A stretch of 64,000 nt of DNA, taken from NCBI GenBank assembly GCA_050248735.1, contig JBFWRU010000009.1:119856-183855 (forward strand), written 5' to 3'. The notes under the pieces are model-generated. The model had not been told where the DNA came from. It searched no databases and worked only from the letters and a program-made list of their open reading frames with translations. How positions within the stretch are numbered: position 1 is the first letter of the stretch; each line of letters starts with the position of its first letter. The stretch comes from JACKFE01 sp050248735. GTDB lineage: Bacteria > Nitrospirota > Nitrospiria > Nitrospirales > UBA8639. This document shows, piece after piece, positions 18,988 through 28,084 of the stretch. Position numbers and translations under genes: made by a program.

Positions 18988-20166
18988 ATGCATTCAGCAA
19001 AAGACGACACTTACATTTACAGCGCGGTGCGGACTCCCATCGGCACGTTTAACGGTTCGTTGTCCTCCCTGACTGCGCCGGAGCTCGGTTCAATCGTCAT
19101 TGCCGAGGCTATTCACAGAGCCGGAATCAATCGGGATCAAGTGGATGAAGTGATAATGGGAAATGTCGTTTCCGCAGGAATCGGCCAAGCCCCTGCCCGC
19201 CAGGCGGCTCTTAAAAGCGGGCTGTCCGATCGTGTGAGTGCCACCACCGTCAATAAGGTCTGTGGATCGGGAATGAAAGCCGTCATGCTGGCGGATCAGG
19301 CGATTCGATTGAATGAAGCCCGATTCATCGTTGCCGGAGGAATGGAAAGCATGAGTCAGGCTCCCTTTCTGGTTCCGCAAATGCGCCGTGGTCGCAAACT
19401 GGGAAATGCTCAACTCATCGATAGCCTGATCCGCGATGGGTTGTGGGACCATCACGAAAATGGGCACATGGGAGAATTAAGCGAAAAAGTTTCCCAGCAG
19501 TATGGTATCTCCCGAGAAAGTCAGGATGCCTACGCAATCTCCAGCTACCAGCGAGTGAAGAACGCACAGAAAGATGGAGCATTCCCGAGGGAAATTGTTC
19601 CCGTTCATCTAAAACACCACGGGCAATCCTTTATTGTGGACCAGGACGAACAACCTGAGAGCGATGATCTCGGTGAATTTCCCCTCCTCTCGCCGGTTTT
19701 CGATAAACAGCGAGGGACGATTACCAAAGGCAACGGGGCTAAGATCAGCGACGGAGCCGCCGCATTGGTGGTAGGCGGAGAATCCCCGGATCTGAAGCCG
19801 GTCGCCAGAATCGTGGGGTATGCTACCCACGCCCAATCACCGGCTACTTTTGCCCTGGCTCCAATCGACGCGGTGAAAAAGGTCCTCCAACACGCCCGAT
19901 TTCAACTCAACGATATTGACCTGTTTGAGATCAACGAGGCCTTTGCCGCCATTTCCCTCATCGTTCATGATGAATTAGGTCTGGACCCGGAGAAGGTAAA
20001 TGTTCATGGAGGATCGATTGCCCTGGGTCATCCTATCGGGGCAACCGGCGCGCGAATTCTGGTGACCCTGATCAATGCGCTGCAAAGCAAAGGGTTAAGG
20101 CGAGGGTTGGCCAGTTTATGTATTGGAGGGGGAGAGGCGACAGCGATGATTATAGAAATCGTTTAA
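18988..20166 (+). CDS. Acetyl-CoA acetyltransferase (thiolase)
   Basis: 392-residue biosynthetic/degradative thiolase, splitting acetoacetyl-CoA into two acetyl-CoA. Catalytic residues are visible: nucleophile Cys in VNKVCGSGMKA, His in GHPIGATGAR and second Cys in LCIGGGEA; NEAFA is also present. It lies 17 bp after the flavin-reductase-like gene and 26 bp before acetoacetyl-CoA synthetase, which makes its substrate. Together these genes finish homogentisate breakdown as acetyl-CoA. Confidence 0.93.
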   Translation: MHSAKDDTYIYSAVRTPIGTFNGSLSSLTAPELGSIVIAEAIHRAGINRDQVDEVIMGNVVSAGIGQAPARQAALKSGLSDRVSATTVNKVCGSGMKAVMLADQAIRLNEARFIVAGGMESMSQAPFLVPQMRRGRKLGNAQLIDSLIRDGLWDHHENGHMGELSEKVSQQYGISRESQDAYAISSYQRVKNAQKDGAFPREIVPVHLKHHGQSFIVDQDEQPESDDLGEFPLLSPVFDKQRGTITKGNGAKISDGAAALVVGGESPDLKPVARIVGYATHAQSPATFALAPIDAVKKVLQHARFQLNDIDLFEINEAFAAISLIVHDELGLDPEKVNVHGGSIALGHPIGATGARILVTLINALQSKGLRRGLASLCIGGGEATAMIIEIV

Positions 20167-20191
20167 CAGCCGCTCGATAAGGGATTCCTGT

Positions 20192-22162
20192 ATGAAGGAG
20201 ATCCTCTGGCAACCCGATGACATACGCGTGCAACGGTCCAAGATGTTTGAGTTTTTGCAGGCTGTTAACCGGGAATTTTCCAAGGATTTCACCACCTACG
20301 CCGAACTGCATCAATGGTCCGTTCAGCATATCGAGACCTTCTGGGATTTTTATAGAAAGTATTCCGGCATACGGTTTTCCCGCCACCCGGATGAAATCCT
20401 CTCTTCCCGATCAATGCCCGGCGCCCGCTGGTTCTCTGGTGCCGAACTGAATTATGCGGAAAACCTGCTCACAGCCCCTCCCAATAAAATCGCCATTCTC
20501 AGCAAAGTAGAGGGACAATTTCTTCAGCCGCTGACGTACGGCGAGCTTACCGTTCTCGTTCAGCGGTTTGCGGCTGCCCTTTCGCGCCACGGGGTGAAAA
20601 TGGGAGACCGGGTGGCCGGCTTTCTACCCAACATCCCTGAAACCATCATTGCCATGCTGGGCACTGCCGCCGTCGGGGCCACATGGACCTCCTGCTCTCC
20701 TGATTTTGGGCCGCAAGGGGTCAGGGACCGATTCGGACAAGTGGCACCCCGAGTGCTGGTCTGTGTTGAAGAATATACCTATAACGGAAAATCTTATTCC
20801 GTCATAGAAACCTTGAATGCCGTCATCCCTGATATTCCCAGCCTTCATTCAATTGTCGTCGTTTCTCGTGACTCCGTGACGCCGAGGACCGGTACGTTGC
20901 GATTTCATTCGGTCTCGACTTGGGATCAATTTGTGGGCACGATCGATCCCGTAAATTTTTCCTTTGGTCATTTCCCCTTTGATCACCCTTTGTTCATCAT
21001 GTATTCCTCGGGAACTACTGGACTGCCAAAGTGTATTATGCACGGGGCAGGCGGGACGTTACTCCAACACCACAAGGAACATGCGTTGCACACAGATATC
21101 GGATCGGAGGACGTGGTGTTTTATTACACCACGTGCGGTTGGATGATGTGGAACTGGTTGGCCTCGGCTCTGGCGCAACAGGCCACTATCGTTCTTTACG
21201 AAGGATCTCCCGGTTTTCCGAACTTGAATGTGTTATGGGATTTAATCGATGAGGCGGGAATCACGGTGTTTGGGACGAGCCCAAAATTTCTTTGCCAAAA
21301 CCTCAAGCAGGGAATGAACCCGTCAAAATCCCATCACTTTCGTTCGCTTCGAACGATGTTGTCGACCGGCTCTCCTCTGGATAAAGAATGCTTTAAATGG
21401 ATCTATGACAAGGTTAAAAAGGCTTTTCAAGTATCGTCCATTTGTGGGGGCACCGACATCATCTCCTGCTTTATGCTGGGCAACCCCATGCTCCCCGTTC
21501 GGATGGAAGAAATTCAATGTTTGGGATTGGGAATGGATGTGGTGGCCCTGGATGAGGATAACCGTCCGGTGTTCAATCAAAAAGGAGAGCTAGCCTGTCG
21601 TTCCCCTGCTCCGTCCATGCCGGTCGCGTTTTGGAATGATCCGGAGAATGACAACTATGTTCAAGCCTACTTCGACAAAATTCCCGGTGTCTGGATCCAT
21701 GGGGACTTTATTGAAATCGGGGATCATGGGGGCATCACGGTCTATGGACGGAGCGACACCACCCTGAATCCTGGCGGCGTCCGCATTGGCACTGCTGAAA
21801 TCTACCGTATCGTTGAGGGCATGGAAGAAGTTGCGGATAGTGCGGTCATCGGTGTGGAAGAAGATCATGACATATGCATGATTCTTTTCGTCGTGTTGAA
21901 TAAAGAGACCAGTTCCTTATCTGTCGTCAGTGAAAAAATCAGACGAAAGCTTCGGGAAGAAGCCACGCCCCGTCACGTCCCCCGTGAAATTTACCAGATA
22001 CGTGAGGTGCCCAAAACGCTCAATGGGAAGAAAATGGAATTGGCCATTCGCGACATTTTTCAGGGGAAAATTTTTCACAACAAAGCCTCCGTCGCCAACT
22101 TGGATTGTTTGAAGGAATTTGAGGAAATCTACTCCCGCCGTTTGGTTGTTGAAGGCGGGTGA
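20192..22162 (+). CDS. Acetoacetyl-CoA synthetase (acetoacetate-CoA ligase)
   Basis: 656-residue ANL-superfamily ligase activating acetoacetate with ATP and CoA. It matches the usual length. The N-terminal PDDIRVQRSKMFEFL stretch is diagnostic of acetoacetyl-CoA synthetases, followed by MYSSGTTGLPKCIMHG (P-loop), YYTTCGWMMWN, GGTDIIS, GRSDTTLNPGGVRIGTAEIY and the catalytic Lys in KTLNGKKMELA. It is the last gene of the operon. Use of a ligase rather than a succinyl-CoA transferase makes acetoacetate recovery independent of succinyl-CoA. Confidence 0.93.
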   Translation: MKEILWQPDDIRVQRSKMFEFLQAVNREFSKDFTTYAELHQWSVQHIETFWDFYRKYSGIRFSRHPDEILSSRSMPGARWFSGAELNYAENLLTAPPNKIAILSKVEGQFLQPLTYGELTVLVQRFAAALSRHGVKMGDRVAGFLPNIPETIIAMLGTAAVGATWTSCSPDFGPQGVRDRFGQVAPRVLVCVEEYTYNGKSYSVIETLNAVIPDIPSLHSIVVVSRDSVTPRTGTLRFHSVSTWDQFVGTIDPVNFSFGHFPFDHPLFIMYSSGTTGLPKCIMHGAGGTLLQHHKEHALHTDIGSEDVVFYYTTCGWMMWNWLASALAQQATIVLYEGSPGFPNLNVLWDLIDEAGITVFGTSPKFLCQNLKQGMNPSKSHHFRSLRTMLSTGSPLDKECFKWIYDKVKKAFQVSSICGGTDIISCFMLGNPMLPVRMEEIQCLGLGMDVVALDEDNRPVFNQKGELACRSPAPSMPVAFWNDPENDNYVQAYFDKIPGVWIHGDFIEIGDHGGITVYGRSDTTLNPGGVRIGTAEIYRIVEGMEEVADSAVIGVEEDHDICMILFVVLNKETSSLSVVSEKIRRKLREEATPRHVPREIYQIREVPKTLNGKKMELAIRDIFQGKIFHNKASVANLDCLKEFEEIYSRRLVVEGG

Positions 22163-22323
22163 ATGGCGGGATATTTGGCAGTGACACAAGCGGGGTAACA
22201 ATACCCGGTCCGTCACGCATCTTCCGGATTTGTGCAAAAGTCGCCCTGCAACAGCGGTAAAAAGCTCGGTGAATCTTGTTTGGTTTCGGGGTTCTGCCCT
22301 CTCTAAAAAACCTTTTGATGACG

Positions 22324-23151
22324 TCAAATTTTTGCTAAAGATTGCTCCTCTTGGATTGCTTTTCGGGTTTGATCCAGACCTGCCCAGAAAGTGTAGATGG
22401 AGTTCAAGGCCTTCACTCCGGCATCAATAAACTTGTTGCCATCGAAGCCCGGCTTGGAAAACGATTCGTGAAGTTCATCCAAGACATTATCACCGTGCCC
22501 CTTTTCACTGTTGAAATGGAACAGGAAAAACTTCAAAGGAATCGCGGATGTTCCCTCTAGTTTGTTTTTTTGGTTATAAATTTCTATCCCGGTAATTAAT
22601 TCTTTCCAGAAATTATTGGACTCGGCCGCCTCCCCTTTTCCGATGCCCCAAGCCGCCCATGTTTCGATGGCGTAGCTTGCGCCTCGGCCAACTTCGCCAT
22701 CTTTGTTTCCATACGTTTCTTCCAGTCCCCTGATGAAGGCACGGGTGGAAGAGGTTGATGACTCCCAACTTCCGAGATTGGCTGGATCCAAATTAAGGGG
22801 CTTGGCGGTGTCTCTCAGCCAATTGATATGGGCCCATTGGGTTTTGAATGGTTGGTTTTCCGTGGATCCATCAGCATTGATTCGAACGCCCAATTCGTTC
22901 GCCAGGATGTACCGCGCATGGGTTTCAGCTTCAAGGTCCGATGCATTTAAAACCCTCATCAATTGGGCCAACAAAAACCATTTTGAAAATACGGCGAATT
23001 GTTCAAATAAATCGATCAGCTGCTCTTGGGTCGCCTCTCCCTTTTTAAACCATTTGCAATAGGGATTATTCACAATAACCGGGTGGCTGTGAATTTCATC
23101 CTTCAGGTTCTCCCAAAATTTTTCAAAGTCTTTTCCTCTTGGAGCATTCAT
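22324..23151 (-). CDS. Heme-oxygenase-fold (PqqC/TenA/CADD-like) putative di-iron protein
   Basis: 275-residue all-helical protein of the heme-oxygenase-like fold. Candidate metal ligands are present in the expected order: Glu/His in AETHARYILANELG, Glu in AIETWAAWG and the FNSEKGHGDN segment (Glu, His, Asp), as in heme-oxygenase-like di-iron oxidases and oxygenases. It converges on the homogentisate operon (161 bp between stops) and has its own upstream region. AAAGGAGTTCATC precedes the ATG at 23151, giving a good ribosome site. Related proteins act on small amines, PQQ precursors or tyrosine-derived rings; the substrate here is unknown, and the link to the tyrosine pathway is an inference from position. 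Confidence 0.7.
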   Translation of the reverse strand: MNAPRGKDFEKFWENLKDEIHSHPVIVNNPYCKWFKKGEATQEQLIDLFEQFAVFSKWFLLAQLMRVLNASDLEAETHARYILANELGVRINADGSTENQPFKTQWAHINWLRDTAKPLNLDPANLGSWESSTSSTRAFIRGLEETYGNKDGEVGRGASYAIETWAAWGIGKGEAAESNNFWKELITGIEIYNQKNKLEGTSAIPLKFFLFHFNSEKGHGDNVLDELHESFSKPGFDGNKFIDAGVKALNSIYTFWAGLDQTRKAIQEEQSLAKI

Positions 23152-23370
23152 GATGAACTCCTTTAATTAGTCATCAATAACTCCCCCATTGTGGGATCCT
23201 TCTCATTTTTCTTTTCTCCAGTTACTGAGGGTCCTGAACCGAATACTACCTCCTGGCAATATTTTACCGCATTAATATATTAGGGTGAAATTAAATCAAA
23301 GAGAAATGGGCAGCCGAACAGTTTGGACAAAGGGTTTTCGAGAAGTGGGATTTGGTAAAATACCTATATG

Positions 23371-23631
23371 GGTCTGCCGATCGCCTGATTCGTGTAACTT
23401 ACAGAACCTGTTGGTACACATAATCTCCCGCAACTGATCACGTTTGAGGCCAAAGGAATCCTTCGGTCGATCTCCGCTGATGGTGGGGGCGGTTCTGCAC
23501 GGCTGGTCGAGTTGTCCTTTGCGGGGATCTTTGTGAAGGAGGTAGAACTTGGAAGCTTCCCACTCTTGGCTGTGGGAAAAATTGATTCGACGAACGGGGA
23601 ATCAGAGTTCTATCTGAAGGAGGTGCGGTAA
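23371..23631 (+). pseudogene. Degraded 3' copy of the 11958 lipoprotein gene
   Basis: In frame, this stretch encodes about 74 residues ending IDSTNGESEFYLKEVR, aligned without gaps to the C-terminus of the intact lipoprotein (IDSTNGQSDFYLEEVR). Upstream, the frame aligns through GLPI.FV to TLPITGFV, with a TGA at 23386-23388 in place of Gly and a TAA at 23395-23397 in place of Tyr. The N-terminal two thirds, signal peptide and ribosome site are absent. Confidence 0.85.
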
Positions 23632-23821
23632 GCAGATTCCGTCGGCGCATCTCGCACTGGTCAAGTAAGCAAAGCAGCTGTGTTCTTGACTACTTAAAAG
23701 TTCATGGGCCTTGAACGAACGAGAGGAGACGGCCTCCACACTTTTTTCACTATACATCCCGCGAGCTGCCTTGTCCCTGCCTCATTTCTAGACGTTCCCC
23801 AAGCATAGCCCTCACCCTTTG
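23371..23821 (+). repeat. Diverged direct repeat, copy B
   Basis: Partner of 12370-12812 in the same orientation. Similarity extends about 190 bp beyond the pseudogene stop (AAGTAAGCAAAGCAG, TTTTTTCACTATACATCCC and CCCCAAGCATAGCCC against matching stretches in copy A). The copies are clearly diverged (perhaps a quarter of positions by eye), so the duplication is not recent. Confidence 0.75.
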
Positions 23822-24061
23822 CTAGTAGATATGAAAAGGATGATCGTTTTCTGGTCCATATTTCCAACCAATCAGTCCTGCCTTCAGACAATGTTCTGTG
23901 TCCCCTTACTGTTTTCAGATGATCAGGTTAACTGCTTAAGTGTAATCCAAGGCATGGTAAATAAGGTCGAGGGTCTATATAATTTTTTTCTGACCCGCAA
24001 GAGACTAACTGGATAATAATTCTGTTGGATTTCGAATTGTGGGTTAGGTGAGAAAACCACA

Positions 24062-27000
24062 ATGTTCCCCCTCTTTCGTTTCATTCTCCTTGTATCCTGC
24101 CTTTGTGTTGCTGCCCCAGTTGTCTCTGCCGAGAGGGATACCTCTTTAGGCAAAGCGGTCGTCAAGGTTCAGCCGGTTAAATCGGAGGATGATGGCTATT
24201 GGAAATGGTTTGTCCAATACATCGAAAAACGTGTTTCTCAGCGCTATTTGGTGAACGAGACCCGCCTCAAACTTTCATTATTGGCAAAGGAAATCAAAAG
24301 CCGGCGTTCAGAATGGTTCAAATTACTGCTTGAGGATCTTCGCTTTACCCAACCTGACCTCACGGGAAGTTTTTGGGAAGATTTTTTTACCAGTGGGGGA
24401 CAATCGGCTCTTCCTCAGATTGCGGCCATTCGCACAGACCTTCAAGCTCAGCGACAAAACCTGCGTCAGGAAATCAATTCTTTCCATTCCGCCCAACAAC
24501 AATTAATTGATGAGGCGCTCAAGGCCACTTTAGAACTCCATACCCTCGCCTCAACACGTTTTAACAAATCCCAAGAGACCTACCCAGAGCTCAAAGGAGA
24601 GGTTGATCGGCTTGATGAAGAACACCGGTTACTCATTCTTGAACTCTACGATGCTGCAGAATGGTATGCGCCCCATCAACTCACAAAATTGATCAAACAA
24701 TTTCAGGCCAGAGAAGGCAGTTTGCCTGAACATTTAAAATGGTTACACGTTCGAGCCTTAATCGGGGAAGCGGAATGGCTGGAAGAAAAAGTCTTCATGC
24801 AGCGAAATGCACCCAATTACGAAGATCCCAAGGCTGCACGGTACCAGGCCGAAGCGAATATCGCGTATTGGCGTGATTTACTCTCTGTAACCACACTGGG
24901 ACGCTCTGAGCAAGCCCAAGGTGTTGTCACTGACCAGACTGACCCTGGAGATCCCATACAGGTCGTTGCCCGTTCAGCCCGTTTCGATGCCATGACCATT
25001 TTGCGTGAGATGCATCAACAGATGCCTGACAAGCAGGATATTTTTCAGGCATTACTTCAGCAGGAATTCTTCTTCGTCCAACGCATCGCTGACAAAATCG
25101 ACGCGGAACAACGCGCCTCCATGACGGCGTTTTACGGTTACTTGAAAGCCCGCGGTTTCGGCCAAAAAGACCTCAAAGATGACCCCAATATTACCTTCGA
25201 TTCGTTGCTTTTTGAGCAACTCTGGGCGGGGTTGGGTATGGGGCCTATTGCCGCCTTAAGCGCCATCAGCGCCAACGATACCTTTGGGGGCATGCCGATT
25301 CCAGGCTGGCTGTTTCCGGATGACTGGCTCGTGAATAGCGTCGATGCGATGTCTCAGATCGTGGGTGATGCTCAACTTCAATCCGCGCAAAATCGTGTCG
25401 CGATCAATGCCTTGCTTCGAATGATGAAAAACGGCTTAACGCTCACGGAGCTCCCCACTCTTACTCCTGCCAAGATGGCTAACTTTCTGGTGGCCAAGGA
25501 TGGCAGTGGTCGCCGTCTTCCTCAAGACCGCCTCCATGGTTTGTTGCGAGACATCAAGGAAATGATGGCCCAACTCCCGGAATTGGGAGCGCTCGTATCC
25601 GGCGATCTTCTTCGATTTTCCCAAGCTTTCGGACGGGGTCATTATCCCAGCATTTATCCCGAATACACCTGGTACGAATGGTTCGGTGATCTGTTTAACG
25701 CCAAAAACATCATTTTTCTTTGGGGACCGGGAAGCATTTACAGCCTCAACGACAAGGTCCTGATCGGGGGACCCATGAGCGCGGGAACACTTCGCGAGGC
25801 CGCACGAACGGGCGTGGCTATTTCGGCACGAGAGAAATTCGTTGAGACCGTAGGCCTGGCAAAAATCGCCAATTGGGTGGTCAATGGGCCAGTCGGGAAG
25901 ACCCTTCTTGCGCAGCGCGGCCCGGCTGCTCTTTTGAATGCCGACAAATACCTCAAGGCTTCCCGCATTGGGGCCGTGTATTCTTTGACTTCCTCCCTGG
26001 CTGGTGGGGGCGCCAATATCGTGAATTCCCTGTTGCTATACGGTGGCGCCTCAGTTCTCGCCCAACAATATCAATATGGACCAGGGGCACAATTTCTTAT
26101 CGAAGTCATTGCTGAAATCGGCGTGACCGATCTCCTGGCAGATGCCATGCGCGCCAGTGGTCTGAGCCCTGCCCGTATTGCAGCGGCGGCGGATGAAATT
26201 TCGGAGAGAGCAACCAGACAGCTAAATGCTATTGATGCCCGTAATACCATTATGGATCAAGTGGAGGAAGCCGCTACCCATCCCCCTAAAACGAAAGCGG
26301 CAGCGAAATCCGTTAGGGAAGCCCAAGAGAATGCGGCCGAACATTTTCCCGGCGATCAGAGCGGTATTTTTCCAAGAGATTTATCCGAGTCCAGCGAATA
26401 TGCCAGCGCCCACGCCACCAAAGCTTTGGAAAAGGGAGATGCCGGTGCGACCACCCGTGCTGCGGGAGCTGCCAAAACCGTCAACAAACAATTAAAGGAG
26501 CAAGCCGAAAAACTCGACAAACAGGCAGAAAAAGCCAAAAACCTCGCTAAGCAAGTCGACAGTGAAACCCCACCTGTATCCACGATCAGTCGGGAGGAAC
26601 TCCATAATCAATTTGTCCCCACAGTCGATCAGCGTATGGCCGATTCGTCAGCCTATGAACGTTTCTGGGCACCAACTCTGCACAAAGAAAAAGTGGCTGG
26701 CCCAAATCTGAAAGCCGGGGATTTAGCGGTTCGCAATGGGTCAGTGGATACAGCCCTGGATCATTACACCGAGGCTCGACGAAAATTGATAGAGGCCACA
26801 GAGAACACTCCTGCAACGGCTCAGCAAAAGGAGATGCTCGAACTCCTTGATCAGCGCATCGCGATGATTATCGAACACAATGAAACGAATTGGGCACGCA
26901 AGGCTGCCAACGAATTTGCAGGAGACCTCAATCATGCAAAACCGATCTCCAGCAGCCAGGCGAATGAGATCGCGAATCAAATTGACTCACGACTTCCTGA

Positions 27001-28084
27001 TGATCTCGGCTCACAACTCAAAAGTATCAATGACGATCTTGATGCCACTCGAAAAATTGCCAAGGAACGCCTTCAAAATTCTGCGGACCAGGCGGAAAAA
27101 ACTCAAATCATCCTTGCCGCGAATAAACGTATTGCAGAATTACAAGCCAAGAAATCCAGCCTTTTGAAAGTTGAGGGGGTCGAATTCTTTCGGGAAGGAC
27201 CGGGGTCGGTCATGTGGAAAGTTGAGAAGGATGGGGAAACGTTTTTTGTCAAATACACGTTGCAACCCCCGGAAAAGCATGCGTTAGAACTTGATGCCAC
27301 CGCGTCTCTTCTGGCCCAAGAATTGGGAATTAACACCTTTTCGAACAAACTCAATCATGGCCAACGCAATACCTTACTCGTGTCTCGCGGAGTCGATATC
27401 GGCGCCGATTTCGGAAACCTTAACGATGGGGAGATCCTCTCGTTCCTGGATGAATTTGCCGAACAGCGCGCGTTCCGGGCCTGGCTGGGTGATCCTGATG
27501 GTCATGTCGGAAACATGATGGTCAGTAAAGACGGACAACTCCTTCCCTTTGATTTTGATCGTGCCCATATTGGAGATGAAAAAGCCCATACCCTTTACAT
27601 AGGACAATACTACCCTAATGAAGAAGAACTCATGCGTGGATCGGTTCTCTGGAGCCATGGGTCTGTGGGTGAAGAAATTATGGACCAAGCGTTCGAACAG
27701 CAAGTTGGCAAGTCTCTTCGTTTGGTAAGAGACACCGATGCCAAGCATTATAGTGCCATGGCACGAATCGAACAGATGGTGGGATATAAACGGCTGAAAA
27801 AAACCGTGGATAAAATTCAGTCGCTGACCAACGATAGTCGTAAACTTGAGAAACTTTTGGAGCAAGGCGGTTGGCCGGATATTGACACGGCAGCCAAAGT
27901 TTTACGTGAACGTGCCAGCAAATTGGAGGAGACCCTCAAGCCCCTATTCGACAAAGAACTCATCGAGGGTGTCCCCCGCATTGTGACCAGCCAAGTCGAT
28001 CGGTCACTTCGCACCAATATGACGGTGGTTGATGGGAAAATGTGGTATGCGCCTAACCGAATCTGCTTGTGTGGTGCGGCCTGA
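24062..28084 (+). CDS. Large exported protein with C-terminal kinase-like domain
   Basis: 1340 residues. A Sec signal peptide is clear (FILLVSCLCVAAPVVSAE). Residues about 30-560 are helical and charged; about 600-720 are hydrophobic/Gly-rich (GPMSAGTLREAARTG to LLLYGGASVLAQQY); about 730-1020 contain Ala/Lys-rich coiled coils. Residues about 1035-1180 resemble the HipA/PI3-4-kinase/Fam20 kinase-like fold: a Lys in FFVKYTL (about 1063), a catalytic-loop-like GDPDGHVGNMMV (about 1141) and a metal-binding-like PFDFDRA (about 1161). Such a domain on an exported protein is unusual, because ATP is scarce outside the cytoplasm. The stop overlaps the next start (TGATG), so the two are translationally coupled. 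No known family fits the whole protein. Confidence 0.7.
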   Translation: MFPLFRFILLVSCLCVAAPVVSAERDTSLGKAVVKVQPVKSEDDGYWKWFVQYIEKRVSQRYLVNETRLKLSLLAKEIKSRRSEWFKLLLEDLRFTQPDLTGSFWEDFFTSGGQSALPQIAAIRTDLQAQRQNLRQEINSFHSAQQQLIDEALKATLELHTLASTRFNKSQETYPELKGEVDRLDEEHRLLILELYDAAEWYAPHQLTKLIKQFQAREGSLPEHLKWLHVRALIGEAEWLEEKVFMQRNAPNYEDPKAARYQAEANIAYWRDLLSVTTLGRSEQAQGVVTDQTDPGDPIQVVARSARFDAMTILREMHQQMPDKQDIFQALLQQEFFFVQRIADKIDAEQRASMTAFYGYLKARGFGQKDLKDDPNITFDSLLFEQLWAGLGMGPIAALSAISANDTFGGMPIPGWLFPDDWLVNSVDAMSQIVGDAQLQSAQNRVAINALLRMMKNGLTLTELPTLTPAKMANFLVAKDGSGRRLPQDRLHGLLRDIKEMMAQLPELGALVSGDLLRFSQAFGRGHYPSIYPEYTWYEWFGDLFNAKNIIFLWGPGSIYSLNDKVLIGGPMSAGTLREAARTGVAISAREKFVETVGLAKIANWVVNGPVGKTLLAQRGPAALLNADKYLKASRIGAVYSLTSSLAGGGANIVNSLLLYGGASVLAQQYQYGPGAQFLIEVIAEIGVTDLLADAMRASGLSPARIAAAADEISERATRQLNAIDARNTIMDQVEEAATHPPKTKAAAKSVREAQENAAEHFPGDQSGIFPRDLSESSEYASAHATKALEKGDAGATTRAAGAAKTVNKQLKEQAEKLDKQAEKAKNLAKQVDSETPPVSTISREELHNQFVPTVDQRMADSSAYERFWAPTLHKEKVAGPNLKAGDLAVRNGSVDTALDHYTEARRKLIEATENTPATAQQKEMLELLDQRIAMIIEHNETNWARKAANEFAGDLNHAKPISSSQANEIANQIDSRLPDDLGSQLKSINDDLDATRKIAKERLQNSADQAEKTQIILAANKRIAELQAKKSSLLKVEGVEFFREGPGSVMWKVEKDGETFFVKYTLQPPEKHALELDATASLLAQELGINTFSNKLNHGQRNTLLVSRGVDIGADFGNLNDGEILSFLDEFAEQRAFRAWLGDPDGHVGNMMVSKDGQLLPFDFDRAHIGDEKAHTLYIGQYYPNEEELMRGSVLWSHGSVGEEIMDQAFEQQVGKSLRLVRDTDAKHYSAMARIEQMVGYKRLKKTVDKIQSLTNDSRKLEKLLEQGGWPDIDTAAKVLRERASKLEETLKPLFDKELIEGVPRIVTSQVDRSLRTNMTVVDGKMWYAPNRICLCGAA

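Larger units (their letters stand above)
23152..24061. other. Intergenic, 910 bp, with pseudogene relic
   Basis: Contains the broken lipoprotein copy and its downstream repeat (23371-23821). The remaining 240 bp up to the large exported protein gene show no gene. A GTTAGGTGAG stretch just before 24062 is the only candidate ribosome site for that gene. Confidence 0.5.
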
